Below are positions 23,106-36,300 of a stretch of 64,000 bases of DNA, piece by piece. Origin of the DNA: Climacium dendroides (Eukaryota; Streptophyta; Bryopsida; Hypnales; Climaciaceae). The position numbers and the translations under genes were made by a program. The number at the start of each line of letters is the position of its first letter. The first letter of the stretch is position 1. The DNA lies in NCBI GenBank assembly GCA_950106755.1, contig OX467083.1:48312555-48376554 (forward strand), in the 5' to 3' direction. The notes under the pieces are model-generated. The model worked only from the letters and a program-made list of their open reading frames with translations, had not been told where the DNA came from and ran no database searches.

Positions 23106-24940
23106 CAATAAAATTTACTTCAAAAATTTTTAATATTACTTTAAAAGGGAATCATATCATCTTGAATAGTGCAATTAATCCATGTTTTAAAAAATATAAA
23201 TTCATTTAAAAAAAATCTAAAACCAAAGGTTTTTTGAGAATGACCATGAAGTTTATTGTCAATCACACAAATGAAGGCATATCTATTGTGAATAGAATTT
23301 TATTGGTATTGTTCATTTCACATTTTATAATATACAATGTTCATTATTACAATTTTACAATGAATTTATCTCCATCTGAATCTATGGTGGATCCTTTCAT
23401 CTTATTGCTCGCTATCATACATTGATAAAAGCAATAAATTTCACATAATGGTATATTATAAAATATATATGGCAAAAAAATTGTTGTTAGACGATTGTGA
23501 AAAGATATTGGAGATCTTTCTTGTACAATCCTCCAAGTGCTTAAATTAAAATATGAAATTCAATCTAGAAGCTCATATATCAAATTATGATAATTTCCAA
23601 AATATATTTTTAATATTTCAAAAATAGAGGTAATTGTTTTTGAAAAAATAACTTCCTCCAAGATTTTGGCACCTAATTTTAGAATGATTTCCAACCAAAC
23701 CTCTTCTATAACAATTGAAACTCCTATAACAATGGGAAGTCCTCCAATAAACTCTCAAAAATGTTCATCATCTACCTACTACATACTCACTTTTTTTAGA
23801 GTTAAAATGTACAAATCCAGCTTACAATTTTTTTTCGCAAGTTTTTGTCAAAACTTGTCCTCATATTTATACTAGTTAATTTACAACATTCCTACCAAGG
23901 ATGCTTCCTATTCCTATCCAAATGTATTTAATTAAAACATGGAAGAATTTCTCCCCCTTATTAGAGGGCTCACATTTCTAATAATTTAGGTGAGGGCCCA
24001 ATTTGACAAGATTTACAAGAGACTCTTCACTTGTTTAAGTTCAAGAGGTCTAGCTCCCTAATGGCAACCGACCCTTAGTTATATATATATGCTCCTTTAT
24101 ATCGAATTGGACATCCAGCTGACCCTCTAGGTTCGAGTCCATGTTAATAGGAAACACAAAGCTAGAGGGGTTATAGGGTCCATTGGAGGGTACTATTTGG
24201 CAGCCTTTGTGTTAATGAGTTGTACATTCCTTGGAGGTTCAAGTATAAAAGTTATCAAGCTTGGTAATTTGTGAGGTTCCCATGCACAAGCATGTAGATG
24301 GGAATTCGAGGAGCAATCAATGAGATGTTAATTCAACAAGATTTACAGGTATTCATCAAGGCTACACACTATAAGAAAACAAGGTTTTTTTTAGAAGTTT
24401 GCAAAAATGTGAGAGCACATTTAGTATAATAAGTTAGATGTCAACTATAATGTCTTCTAAAATCTGTTATAATTAATGGACAAAAAATGTGCAAAAATCA
24501 TAGGAAACATGTAAGATTTTAGGTCGTTTTATTCTAATGTTGCAAAAAAAGTAGTCTTTAAAGCTCTTCAAAATGCGCCACGTGTTGAACAAGTCATTGC
24601 CACATAAGCATGATATGGGTGGGCAATGCCACATGGGATACTTTTTCATCCATCCGATGAGTGACGTGGGTTGTGATTTAGACCCCTCCAATTTTTGATG
24701 TAGCAATTGGTTTTGATTTTGGTTTAGGGTATTGGAGACATCAACTTAAACATTTTTTGAGACATCAATTGGTGCATATCCAACCTATAAGCCAAGATCA
24801 ACAAAAATATTTATTTCAAATAAATTTAAAAATAAAATGAATGAGCAAAATTGTTAAATTCAACAAGAATTAAACAAAACTTACCATCTATCATCAAGAG
24901 AATTTTTGATGGCAAAATGAAGGAATTCTTTCATTGGAAG
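21080..24940. other. AT-rich intergenic DNA, no gene seen
   Basis: There are no recognisable exons. The stretch contains a long (TA)n tract at about 23,047-23,097, a 32-bp near-direct repeat (22,662-22,693 and 22,732-22,763, 'aacaaagcccttg' core), and near 22,028 a motif cagcatttaggggg resembling the right end of the TTAA-flanked element at 8,982-8,997. A tRNA-like B box at 24,130 is discussed among the rejected items. Confidence 0.45.
23047..23097. repeat. (TA)n microsatellite
   Basis: About 25 uninterrupted ta units form a simple dinucleotide repeat in intergenic DNA. Confidence 0.95.
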
Positions 24941-25462
24941 TTAGTAAACGTGAAGAGTAGAGAGGTTATTTTTATATCCATTCTTCATGCATGGTGAGTC
25001 AAAAGATATAGGATAACTAGAATATGGGATCTTCACTATTGTACATCTCAACATTGTTTTTTGAATGCCCCAAAACATCACCGTCAATGATAGCATCAAC
25101 TTGAATTTGTAGTAACGTGCTAATGTTCTCCACAACGTCCACAAAAATCTACCTTGTTGAGCCACATGTCCTTTGACATCTTTATATTTTGTTGGACATT
25201 GTGCGTTAGTGGTAAAACACAATCCAAAACATGAATTTTTTATAGTGATAGGTTGGCTACATGGCCTGTTTTTCCAAGTGTAATGGCAAGCTCTTGGACC
25301 CTTGTTGACCTCTAATCGAATGAATGGCCCCTCTAGTAGCAACAATCTTCCAATGACAACTGTCTCTAAAATCACCTTGCTACATATCAATGATATTATG
25401 TTCAAGCCAACCACTAATACCAATGATAGTATTACGGCGGTAACAATAGTGGGGAAGAGCAT
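24941..25462 (-). other. Unrecognised 173-codon open frame in repeat DNA
   Basis: This is the longest single frame in an otherwise AT-rich tract. It begins with a hydrophobic stretch (MLFPTIVTAVILSLVLVVGL) and continues without a motif I can name. An overlapping plus-strand frame of 188 codons (25,302-25,868) shares part of the same DNA, so one or both are probably chance. A decayed transposon fragment is one possibility. No splice-joined partner was found. Confidence 0.15.
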
Positions 25463-25700
25463 TCAATCTCCCCATTTCTGCTCCCTTCATTTAGCACCAA
25501 AAAGAATGGGTAGAACAATGCATGAAATCACCAATTTTCTTAAAAAAAACAATATGAGACTCGCCCATATTCGGATACTTTTAACAGGCGATTTTAGAAA
25601 TGAACTAACTCTTGAGGTGCAGAACAAACGTACGTGGAGCTCCTCCTTTCAACTCTCATACAGGACTCTTTTACAGGAAGATCACTCCTTTGTTCAAATT

Positions 25701-25737
25701 CCAGCACAGTTTTCCAGCACAGTTTTCCAGCACAGTT
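25701..25737 (+). repeat. 15-bp minisatellite in likely 5' UTR
   Basis: Three consecutive copies of ccagcacagtt with tttc spacers lie 250 bp before the start codon of the carotenoid-isomerase-like gene, probably in its 5' UTR or promoter. This is seen directly. Confidence 0.8.
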
Positions 25738-25988
25738 ACTTCAATTGCAGGCAATTTGCTTCGTTTCTCTATGCGGGGAAGAAGAATGTGTCAAGCCTGT
25801 ATCGCCGACATTCCATTCATCAACCTCAGACGCACTCTCGCCTCGTGAATTCGACTGGAATTTCGTAGCTACGTTACGTTAGCATATGGTACCCGTTGAT
25901 GGTTGTAGCAGAAGTGTTTCCAAGTGGGGAATGAGCAGCAGATTGTAGTCTTTGCATTCATGCTCAAGATTCTAGCCAGTCTTTCGCC

Positions 25989-28900
25989 ATGGCTATGGCG
26001 GTCGTCGGAGCCGTTGCATTTGCTCCGATGGTGACACTGCCCAGCTTCAGGAAAGCCCAATTTCTTGCAGCAGGCCCTGCATCGTCGGAAAGATGTTTTG
26101 AAAGGAATGGCAAGCAGGGTTTAAGGAATGTGGTGAGCGCTGTGCTTGGGGAGAAGGTGCCTAGTGCAGCTGTACCCGACTCTGCCGAACGGGGTATGCT
26201 TTGCAATTCCCGCTTTCAGACCCCCTTTATTTTTATAATCTGAGTCAGTGAATTTACGACACAATCACTTCGGCAACATCGTATTGGGATGGGTAGACTT
26301 CATATACTTCCCGTGCTCCGCGCAGTAATCATATGTGCACCAATCTTGCAAATTCATTGGAAGAATATTTTCTTTGCATTGTAAGGAAGGTGGCTCCCAT
26401 CTTTTGGACTCTTCTCACATCATCACTTATTATAGAATTCCGAGAACGATTTTCTTGTAAGCTCAAGTTTTACTCCCTTGTAAGATCAAATTGGTTATGC
26501 AAGTGAGCGTATCCTTGTATAGTGAAGGGGAAGGAACCTTTTTTAATGAACTTCCGGACTTTCACAAGGGATGCATCATAAATCACAAACTATACATGAT
26601 TCTTGAACTTTTTCTAATTGTGGAAGTATTAACACTCAATCATTGATAGTTGTAGGAAGTTATTTCACACACAATTTTGAATATGTTAAGTCATTTGAAT
26701 TGGGGTTTGAGGTCAATGCCACGTCTATTATGATTCGGATGTGCACCGTATAATTCTTGGTTTGGCAGAGAAGGTGGAAGCGGATGTGGTGATTATTGGC
26801 AGCGGTGTGGGAGGCCTTTGCTGCGGTGGGCTCCTGGCTCGTTACGGACAGGACGTGCTTGTGCTGGAGAGCCATGACATCCCTGGCGGGGCAGCACATT
26901 CTTTTGAAATCAAGGGATATCACTTCGATTCCGGGCCATCGCTCTTCTCTGGACTGTCGTCTCGAGGGCCGCAGGCCAATCCTTTAGCCCAGGTGTGCCA
27001 AACCCTAATTCTGAGTCCCTACTCTAGTTAAACCCAAGGGCATTAAACCCAAATGTGCAATTCTGAGTAGGTCATAAGGGATTTTTCTTTTCTGCGATTT
27101 CTTTTATGTTTTTTACCAACATATGTAATGATTTGGCCCCGCCTGAATTACTGATTTTGCACATTATGACCAATTGAATTGGTCACTTTAAAACCATGGT
27201 AGATAATTGGTTGCGCAATGAAGCTGGATGTATTGCGGACAAGCTGACTGGTAATGTAATGGACTGTGCAATTTTAGGTCTTGGATGCTCTTAGGGAGCC
27301 TGTTGAATGTGTGCGCTACAACTCATGGATGGTTCACGTTCCTGAAGGGCAGTTTCTTTCACGAATTGGTCCATCGGAGTTTTACAAGGTTTATCCGTGC
27401 CTTCCTCCTGTGCTCTCGCCTGTGCTTGCTATTGTTTTGCAGAATTGTGAAATGCATGATGTACTTGTGATGAAATATTTTAACGGCCATTGATTAGCAT
27501 TTAATAAGTGATCTGCATTTGAGCTTTGAGTTACATTCGGAGTGTGTGTATGTCTTGCAGGATTTACAGCAAGTTGCAGGACCAGATGCAGTGGCAGATT
27601 GGCGCAAGCTCCAGGTAGGATCAGAAACCTTTTGAATGTCTGGGATACATGTGAGGTGAACGAAAGACACAAAATCGCAGTGAATGCAAAGTCTGACGTG
27701 TGTTTTGGAAAATCATTTTTGGTGAGTGACTTGTTAGGATTTGCTCTTTCTAACAATGGGGGTTTCTGGGTGGATACAGTAACCAAACTTAATTGTGACA
27801 CACACTTCAAAATCTTGCACCATGAGTATATACTGATTGTGACGATGTACGCCTCCTCAATTTGAGAACTTGTGTTGGTTTTTGATCATCAATTCACAAC
27901 TTCTTTGGTGCGCTGGAATCCTCTTTGATTGGCTTACAAGAATATTTAAAAATGTGACTTTGGTGGATACTATGCTGAGCGCTTAAAGTGACACAATTAG
28001 GTGTGATTTCCTGAACCCGGATTGTGCTGCTCGCTACAGGAAGCGATTCTCCCTCTATCAGCAGCAGCCATGGCCCTACCCCCAGCAGCGATACGCACTG
28101 ACTGGGGTGCTCTAGTCACTACACTAGGACGCTACGGGCCATCATTGCTGAAAACGTTTCTACAATTGGGGCCGCAAGGCTTCATGGGAGCCGGGAAGCT
28201 GCTTGGTCCTTTTTCAGAGCTTGTGGACTCGCTAGAGATTCGTAATGAGTTCGTGCGCAATTGGGTGGACTTGCTATCATTCCTCCTGTCTGGTTTAAAA
28301 GCTGACGGAACGCTTGCTGCCGAAGTGGTGAGATTTCCATTTCCATTTCTTTGCTTGGCTACTCTCTCTCAAATCCACTTTCCATTCTTGTCCCTGTTGT
28401 TGAGAGAATTCCGACACACTATAATATGCACTATTTGGATAACTCATGAGTAAGTTATAAATTGTTGAAGTTTGAAGTAGTAGGGTCCAAATCACAAGCC
28501 TGGATTACTCTTGCAGCATGAGTTGATTGCATCTACAATGTATCTTATGGAAGCATCTTTTGACTGTTACATAATCATCTTAGAAGTTCATTTCATTTCT
28601 TTTAAGTTACAAGCTTGGATGACACCCCTACATTGTAAATGGGTGACTTTTCTACCCCCATGCAAATGGATTCTCTACCTGAACATCTTACAATGTTGCA
28701 AACTTGAACTCTAAACCGTTGGTTTTGCTTTTGCTCACATTTTTGTTGCTTGTAATTGGTAGGTCTACATGTTTGGAGAGTGGTACAAACCGGGGTGCAT
28801 GTTAGAGTACCCAGTAGGTGGCACTGGGGCCATAATTGAGGCTCTTGTGCGAGGCTTGAAGAAACACAAAGGCCGGCTATCGCTCAGTTCACACGTTGAC

Positions 28901-31900
28901 ACTATTTTGATTGAAGGCGGGCGTGCTGTAGGCGTGAAGCTCAGGAATGGGCAGGTGGGCACCTTGCAAACCTGTTCACCACTAGTGGGGTAACCTCTTG
29001 ATGGAAGTCTAAGTTTTAGAAACTAGCTAAAGTCACTACAAGAAATGTATCTTGTATTTATCATATTTTAAATTTGTTTGGATCACTTCATTCGGACCTT
29101 TTGACATAAATTTGCTGGAATAGTCGGAATCAAGTGGTCTGAATCAACAAAAATATGCTAAAAACTAGGTGCATTTTCTTGTAGTGATAAATGCGTGTGG
29201 AGTGCTCAGTGCTCAGTCCAAACATTTGGAAAGTTAACAGATTATGGGCAGCGGGGTCCAATTCATATTGTTTTGTACAGATGGCACTCGAGATCTACAA
29301 CTCTTTAAGAACATGCACTTCTTGATTTGCTATGAACAAGCAAGTTATAATCTCTACCTTCGTATCCATAACATTTGCTCTGGAGGACAGTTACAGGACA
29401 CAGAACACATCGAGTCAGAGTGACAAGGTAGATATTTGCAATATCCTGTAACTCTCCTCCAAAATCGAGTCACCTTCATAACCTCCATCCTCCCATGTTC
29501 TTAAAGAGTTGTAGATCTCTAAAGCCTAAGGAAAAGTTAGCTTGGAGGAAGGGTTAAGTTCAATAACCGTCTCAAGCCTCCCCGCTCTCGATCGGTAACC
29601 AGTGTACACCAAGTTATTTTCCTAAAATTAAAGACGCAGATTATGAATTTGAATTCCTTTTATTAGATAAAGAGTACAAATTAGCATAACCTTTAATAAA
29701 AGAAAGAGGATCTGTGTGTCAATCAAATACATATTCCTTAGATTTATTTGTACCAACTCAACTAGCTGAAAAAAGAAAAAGAAAAACATTATCAGTCAAA
29801 TCTTAATTAAAAAGTCCAGGATTAACCCTTGGGCTGCTTTGCTGTAATGCAGGTTGTCCGTGCGCGCAAAGCTGTGATCAGCAATGCCTCCACATGGGAC
29901 ACGGTCCCCATGATTCCCACCAGCGACCTCCCAGCGGAGCTTCGCACTCGAGCTGATTCCACACCCCAGTGTGACTCGTTCATGCATCTCCATCTGGGAA
30001 TTGATGCTAAAGTGAGTTCTGCATATGTGATGTCTTGTCTGGTTTATTATGCTTCCTATACTAAATGCAAACTATGTCACGTTTTCGTCTGCAAACGTTT
30101 TGATTCATTCGTTCTTTCTAAATTCTAATGACACCCAAACATTTTATCAATGAAACCTTGCAATTTGATGAAACCTTTTTGGTGGTGGTGAATTACAGCA
30201 GGCTTAGGTCTAGTGTTTCTTATTTATGGTTGTACTGACTCCAATTACAAGTCATTCGCTTTATTCCGAGTCTCTACTACCTTGAGTTTCACTATTAGAA
30301 GACTACGTTAACTCTACACCATTGACTGGGCGTCTATCCATGCCAAGGTAGAATATGTTCCGATTGTCAGACAATTTAACAAATAGATAGAATTGGTGTA
30401 GTCCAGGAACATGTCATTCAAGTATTTTCAGTGAAGAAGAGTTTGACAAGAACTACAAATGGTTCTTCTTCACCAGTGATTTTCTTCATGTTTGTGAATA
30501 AGATACCTTTTTTCCTGATGAATACTAATGGCACCCTGTTACCATTGCTGATTGAATAGTGTTATGTTCATAATAACGTTGTTTCTCTGTTTCCCTGCAG
30601 AACCTCCCAAGCGACCTGCAGATTCACTACATCGTGGTGAACGAGTGGGCGTCCGGAGTGGACGCTGCGCAGAACGTGGTCCTCATCTCCATTCCCAGCG
30701 TCCTGGACCCGTCGCTGGCTCCCCCGGGCAAGCATGTGTTGCATGCTTACACTCCGGGCACGGAGCCCTACGCCCTCTGGGAAGGCCTGAATCGCAATAG
30801 TGCGGCTTATCGGCAGCTGAAAGCCCAACGAGCTGAGGTGAATTATCTTCTCGTGCTACTCTTCTCCTTCGGATTGTTCAGTTTTTGCAAACAATAAGAG
30901 AAGTTTGGTAATCCATTGCTAGGAAGTGAAATCAGATGAAGCGCTCCAAAAGTCGGTCCATATTCAGGGTGGTGAACAGAGTGTTCTAGGGGTGATGTTT
31001 CGTCTAACTTGCCTGTGGATCCGAAGTATTTTTTGAATCTTGAATAATCAACCTCTCTTCATGATCAATTTGATGGAATTGAGGTGAATAACATATTTAT
31101 GCAGATATGTAAGCAAAAGCATGCAAACATTCAAAAGCGGATTTAGGCGGTTAATCACTGCTTAATCACGTTTCCATGTTTAGTAATGAACCTTAATGGA
31201 CCAAGGATTCGTGGTTTGATTATTACCTATTCAATTAAGTTTATTGTGAAATTGATAGAATTTTGATGAGACCGTATTTTAGGTCACCGGAATCAACGAA
31301 GAACATTGTATGTACTGGTTAAGAAATAAATAATATTGCACCACAGGAAGTCCACAGATGACCTACTCCAAACTTCTGAAAAGAAGAAGCATAAGGTCCA
31401 ATTTTAGTAGTTTGAGTACTTCGACCAAGAGTTTCAAGTTGGGCCTCATGCTGTCTAGCAGTTTTGAGTTGATCAGATCATCATATGGTGACTTCCTTTG
31501 GTTCCATGTCATTGATGTCTTGACCCACACTTGCAATGTACAGTACTTCGTTGGCTCTGGTGTCATATAATACGTACGCATCTGAATTCGATTTTCTCCC
31601 CAATACGATGAATTCCACTGTTCCTTTCCAAACCATGAATCTTTGAGATTTGGAGGGGTGAACATTAGCAGTGCTAGAAGTGCTGAAAAGAAATGTTGTG
31701 GCAGGTGCTGTGGAAGGCCGTGGAAAGAGCGCTGGGGCCAAGCTTCTCCCGAGAGAGCTGCGAAGTGACCCTGGTGGGCACACCACTAACGCATGAACGT
31801 TACCTGCGCCGCAAGCGCGGCACCTACGGCCCGGCCATCCGCGCTGGCCAGAGTCTGTTCCCAATGCCGTCCACTCCCATCGCAGGCCTCTTGTGCTGTG

Positions 31901-32019
31901 GCGATTCCATCTTTCCAGGCATTGGCATTCCAGCAGTGGCCGCCAGTGGGCTCGTCACGGCTAACACTCTGGCCTCTGTCGCCGACCATTCCAAACTTCT
32001 GGACGCCATTGGGCTTTAA
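25989..32019 (+). CDS. Carotenoid-isomerase-like FAD-dependent oxidoreductase, plastid
   Basis: Nine exons fit one frame: 25989-26193, 26769-26992, 27278-27388, 27561-27614, 28040-28327, 28763-28954, 29853-30011, 30601-30837, 31705-32019 (594 residues). An N-terminal ~65-residue segment, rich in Ala, Ser and basic residues, resembles a chloroplast transit peptide. The dinucleotide-binding motif VVIIGSGVGG follows at residues ~75-84, and the C-terminal FAD motif LLCCGDSIFPGIGIPAVAAS closes the protein. It belongs to the CrtI/CRTISO amine-oxidase-like superfamily and looks closest to the plant CRTISO-like branch (remembered as the Arabidopsis At1g57770 type) rather than to CRTISO itself. By family, the reaction would be FAD-dependent isomerisation or oxidation of a carotenoid-like substrate; the true substrate is not evident. 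Its 3' end faces HSP101 (convergent). Intron 6 carries fold-back DNA. Confidence 0.88.
29033..29187. mobile_element. Small CACTA-ended MITE-like element in intron 6
   Basis: The ends are inverted: tcactacaagaaatgta at 29,033 and, reverse-complemented, TCACTACAAGAAAATGCA ending at 29,187. The CACTACAAGAAA terminus is typical of plant CACTA-type elements and their MITEs. The element is 155 bp and non-coding. The flanks taaag and taaat are only similar, so a target duplication is not proven. Confidence 0.5.
29290..29519. repeat. Long imperfect inverted repeat (fold-back) in intron 6
   Basis: A perfect 26-nt inverted repeat (29,290-29,315 with 29,494-29,519) encloses a second inner pair (29,381-29,398 with 29,444-29,461, 17 of 18 matching). 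The transcript could fold into a two-stem hairpin with a 45-nt loop and an asymmetric internal bulge of about 65 and 32 nt. It may be a fold-back transposable element or a small-RNA precursor. It does not match a plant miRNA that I recognise. Confidence 0.7.
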
Positions 32020-33305
32020 GTTCAGGTTTGCAGAGGGTGGGAGTATCCAATGGTGGTGCTGACCTAATTTAGAAGGAGAATCAAATGGAAGAAGTTTCTT
32101 CAGATGGGTTGCAAGTAGGTAAGCGAATTTCTTTCAGTGTCCAGGATAGGTGGAAAAAAACACGTCCCTTGTAGATTATCAACAAATGAATTCATGCTTT
32201 GGAAGAAGACCACGGATTGCCTCGCAACATAACGCTAAGTTGACCAATCAATAGTGATGTGTGCAGTTTTGTTTTGTTGAGAGAGGGAGGGTTATAACTT
32301 AACCCACATTGTTGTGTTGGATGTGAGTTTTCAGTGATTTGTAAAAATGCACTCATGGAGGTTCTTGATTCAAGTGTACAACTTAGCATTATGTCCTGTA
32401 ACCTTCTTGAGCTTCCTAGCTTTTCAAAGTTTGTTCATTTTATACTCTTGATTGTTTTTTGGGTATTGGATGTTTGAAGGGTAGAAAGAAGCACCCTATT
32501 GAAAGAAATAGTTTTAGGTGTTAGGATTAGATTTGACGTAGATGATTGAACACCGAGTGACTTAGGTTAGAATACCCATTCTTGTTCTCCTTCCAATTTC
32601 TTCCAATTGTTCTCCTTCCAATTGTGAAATCTATTTAGATGTTTTGATGGTGGGTTTTTTGCATCCTAACGTAGTCAAAGGTGCAAAGTGATGCCATTAC
32701 ATGCATCAAGGTGGCACATTGGGAAAGAAAGAGTTCATGCTGTGATAAAAAGTGGAGGTTTTCAAGATAATCAACACTCATTACATAACATTGTTAAAGA
32801 AGCTATTTCCTATCTTCGAGGGTTTTAGGGCAAAATATTCCTTCCTCAGATGTTTGGGGCCCAATTTAGTTCAATTTGAGAGCCAATGGAATTGAGCTTG
32901 TCGCGAATGATGGTGCTATTTTCATTCCGGGGAGAAAACGATACAACTGAGATTTGAAAATAACGAAGTCATTGGAAAGAAAATGTAAATATAAACAAAT
33001 CCATTGAAAACGCATCGTCCATTTTGATTATAGGAAATAGTGAGCTACATTGAAAAAATACAGTAGCTTTCAATAAGCACATGTACCTCACCATGCGGGA
33101 TTTATACACGTCTATCCTCTGCAAGATTTTATCTATTCTCTACAATGACATGTTCGTCCCTAACCAGCCGAGGTTCACACATGATTACCGAACACGTCTT
33201 TGGATAAAACCAAGGCAGGTGCTCATTCACAACGCAATCAACTTGTGTATGCAATTTAGTGGCTCAGCAAAGTGCTGCCATTGCCACCAATCCACAAAAG
33301 GTTCT
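32020..33305. other. Convergent intergenic region, no gene seen
   Basis: The region lies between the 3' ends of the carotenoid-isomerase-like gene (plus) and HSP101 (minus). It probably contains both 3' UTRs. The short frames have no motif. Confidence 0.5.
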
Positions 33306-36300
33306 CTACAAATCTTCCTCCATATCGGCATCATCAGTGGCTAGTTCTTCAATCTTCATCCTCTTTTCATCGTGGTGCGGCATCTTAGGGACTTCAATGA
33401 GAATGTCCGACTTCACGCCAGTGTCACTATTAACAAACCCGCCATCGCGATCAACTCTGTACGAAAGGGTGTGAGCTCCTGGCTTAGCGTCTATATACAC
33501 AGTCGAATTATCGTCCACCTCATCATTGATGAGCATTCTTGATAACTCAGTGACTACTTTGCGCTCCAGCCATCTCCTCAACGGGCGTGCACCATAAACC
33601 TGAAAGGCATCCAATAAAAATATGTATCAGAACAAATGGAAAAGTCGGAGACTGGGAGCTTTAAGTAATCACCATGACACACGATCATCGTGCTGCATCA
33701 TATTCAAATCTACTTGCTCAGAGACAGCATATTACAGGGAAAAAAATATTAGTCATGAATAATATGATACTCCGTAATAGGTACATTAATTACAGCAGTA
33801 CAGATTTGTAGAGATGGATAGGAGGAGGGTTGAATGATAACTTACAGGATCATAAGACTCCTCCAGAACAAGGTTGAGAGCAGAATCTGTGACGGCCAAG
33901 GCGATGCCCCGCTCTGCAAGTCGAAGTGCAACATCTCTCATCTGCATGCGAGCCACCCTAAGCAGTTGTTCATGCGCAAGTGGCTCAAATATCACGATCT
34001 CATCCAGACGGTTGAGAAGCTCTGGACGGAAATGCATTCGCACCTCCTCCATCACCTTTTTCTTGGCAACATCCATGGACATGATGCCAGTCAAGCCAGA
34101 AAGTAAGTGCTCTGCTCCCAAATTGGATGTCATGATAACAACTGTGTTGGTGAAGTCCACAGTGCGGCCTTGACCATCGGTTAAACGACCATCATCCAAC
34201 AACTGCAAGAGGGTGTTGAAAATCGTGGGATGAGCCTTCTCTATTTCATCGAACAACACAATACTGTACGGACGCCTCCGTACCGCTTCAGTGAGCTGGC
34301 CACCTTCTTCATGTCCAACATACCTGCATAAAAATAGTAGTCCCAAAATTTCAGCAATCAGATGAAACATTGAGTTCAGTGGAGAAACCACAGGCGATTC
34401 ACTATTTTCAACAGTCATCGATTCCTACATTTCACCTGAAAGACACGAAAAAGCAATAAATCACATAAACCTTAGGAAATGACAGAATGAAAGACTCACC
34501 CTGGTGGAGCACCGATGAGACGTGCAACGGAATGCTGTTCCATATACTCGGACATATCCAGGCGAACCAGCTGATTCTCTTTGTCAAACAGTTGCTCTGC
34601 CAAAGCCTTAGCCAACTCTGTTTTTCCAACTCCGGTTGGGCCAAGGAAGAGGAATGATCCAGTGGGTTGCTGTTGTCGCCCTAAACCAGCTCGAGATCTT
34701 AACACTGCCTCAGCTACAGCTTGCACTGCCTCATTCTGACCAACAACACGCTGGTGTAATCGCTCTGCTAAACCCAGAAGTCGCGCTTTCTCATTCTGGC
34801 CCAGCCTTGTAACTGGGATGCCAGTCCAACGACTCACCACCTGATAAACAAAGTCCAATTACAATCATCAGTGTGAAGCATGCAGGATGACAAAAAAGTA
34901 AAACGAGAAAGCATTGATGGTTGAATACTTTGTAACACAGGAACATCCATGATATCACGTTCAAAACCCAGTGCGAGATAGTGCAGACATACTAGCTATA
35001 GATTTGGTAGAAGAAGGTAACGATCACATACCTCAGCAACCTGATCGGGCCCCACAGTTTCTGTGAGCATGCTATTCTCTCCCAGTTCAGATTCAAACTT
35101 ATTTATAGCCTTTTCCAGCTCTTGAAGGGCTCCATACTTCAGATCAGCAGCTCTCGCTAAGTCATATCGCCGTTCTGCTTCAACTAGGTTGACTTGGAGT
35201 TCTTCACGTTTTTGCTTTAATCTTCGAAGCTCATCAACCCTCTCTTTCTCTCTCTGGTACTTCATCTTCAAGGGCCTCAACTGGTCTTGGATATTATTCA
35301 GTTCTTGTCGTACTTCTAGTGAGCGCGCCTTGCTAGCTTTGTCCTTGTCCTTTTCCAAAGCATGAAGCTCCACCTCCAGTTGAATCCTCCTCCTTTCCAT
35401 CGCATCAATTTCTTCAGGCTGGCTATCGAGTTGAACACGCACGTTAGCACACGCTTCGTCTATTAAGTCGATGGCTTTGTCAGGTAGAAACCTGCCTGTA
35501 ATGTAACGGCTTGAGAGTTGGGCGGCCACAACAAGAGCCCTATCCAAGAGATGAACACCATGGTGTCCCTCATATCTCTCTTTCAAACCTCGCAAAATAC
35601 TGATAGTATCCTGCACACTGGGCTCCGCTACAAGAACCTGTTGAAATCGGCGCTCAAACGCTGCATCCTTCTCAACATATTTCCTATACTCCTCAAGCGT
35701 CGTGGCACCGATGCAACGCAGCTGGCCACGTGCAAGCATTGGTTTCAAAAGGTTGGCAGCATCCATAGACCCCTCTGTACGTCCAGCACCCAGAACAAGG
35801 TGTATCTCATCAATGAATAAAATGACTTTGCCCTCGGCTTCCTCAACCTCTTTGAGCACAGATTTGAGACGCTCTTCAAACTCTCCTCTGTATTTCGCAC
35901 CCGCGACCAAAGCTCCCATATCGAGAGCAACCAGCCGAACATCCATCAAATTGCTCGGCACATCTCCTCTCACGATTCTTTGAGCAAGTCCCTCCGCAAC
36001 AGCCGTTTTCCCAACACCGGGTTCTCCGATCAACACAGGGTTGTTTTTTGTTCGTCGTGAAAGAATTCTCACCACTCTCCGAATCTCATCGTCTCTCCCA
36101 ATGACAGGGTCCAACTTCGCAGCTTGCTCAACCAAATCTCTTCCGTATTTCTTCAGCGCTTGGAAATTGGTGTCACCAGTAGCATTCTCCACTTTTTTAG
36201 CTGTTCCTCTCACAGTTTCAAGTTCCTTCTTTACCCTGTCAGAAAGAGAGGATCCAAAGCAACACTTCAGTCATCATCAACATGTCCATCAGCAGCATGT

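Noticed and set aside
24130..24140. ggttcgagtcc, resembling a tRNA T-loop / polymerase III B box
   Set aside because: The flanking bases do not form a T stem, and no acceptor stem or anticodon arm can be drawn around it. A tRNA-derived SINE was considered, but the A box is unconvincing.
25302..25868. 188-codon plus-strand open frame before the carotenoid-isomerase-like gene
   Set aside because: It has no recognisable motif, overlaps another long minus-strand frame, and runs through the 15-bp minisatellite of the likely 5' UTR.
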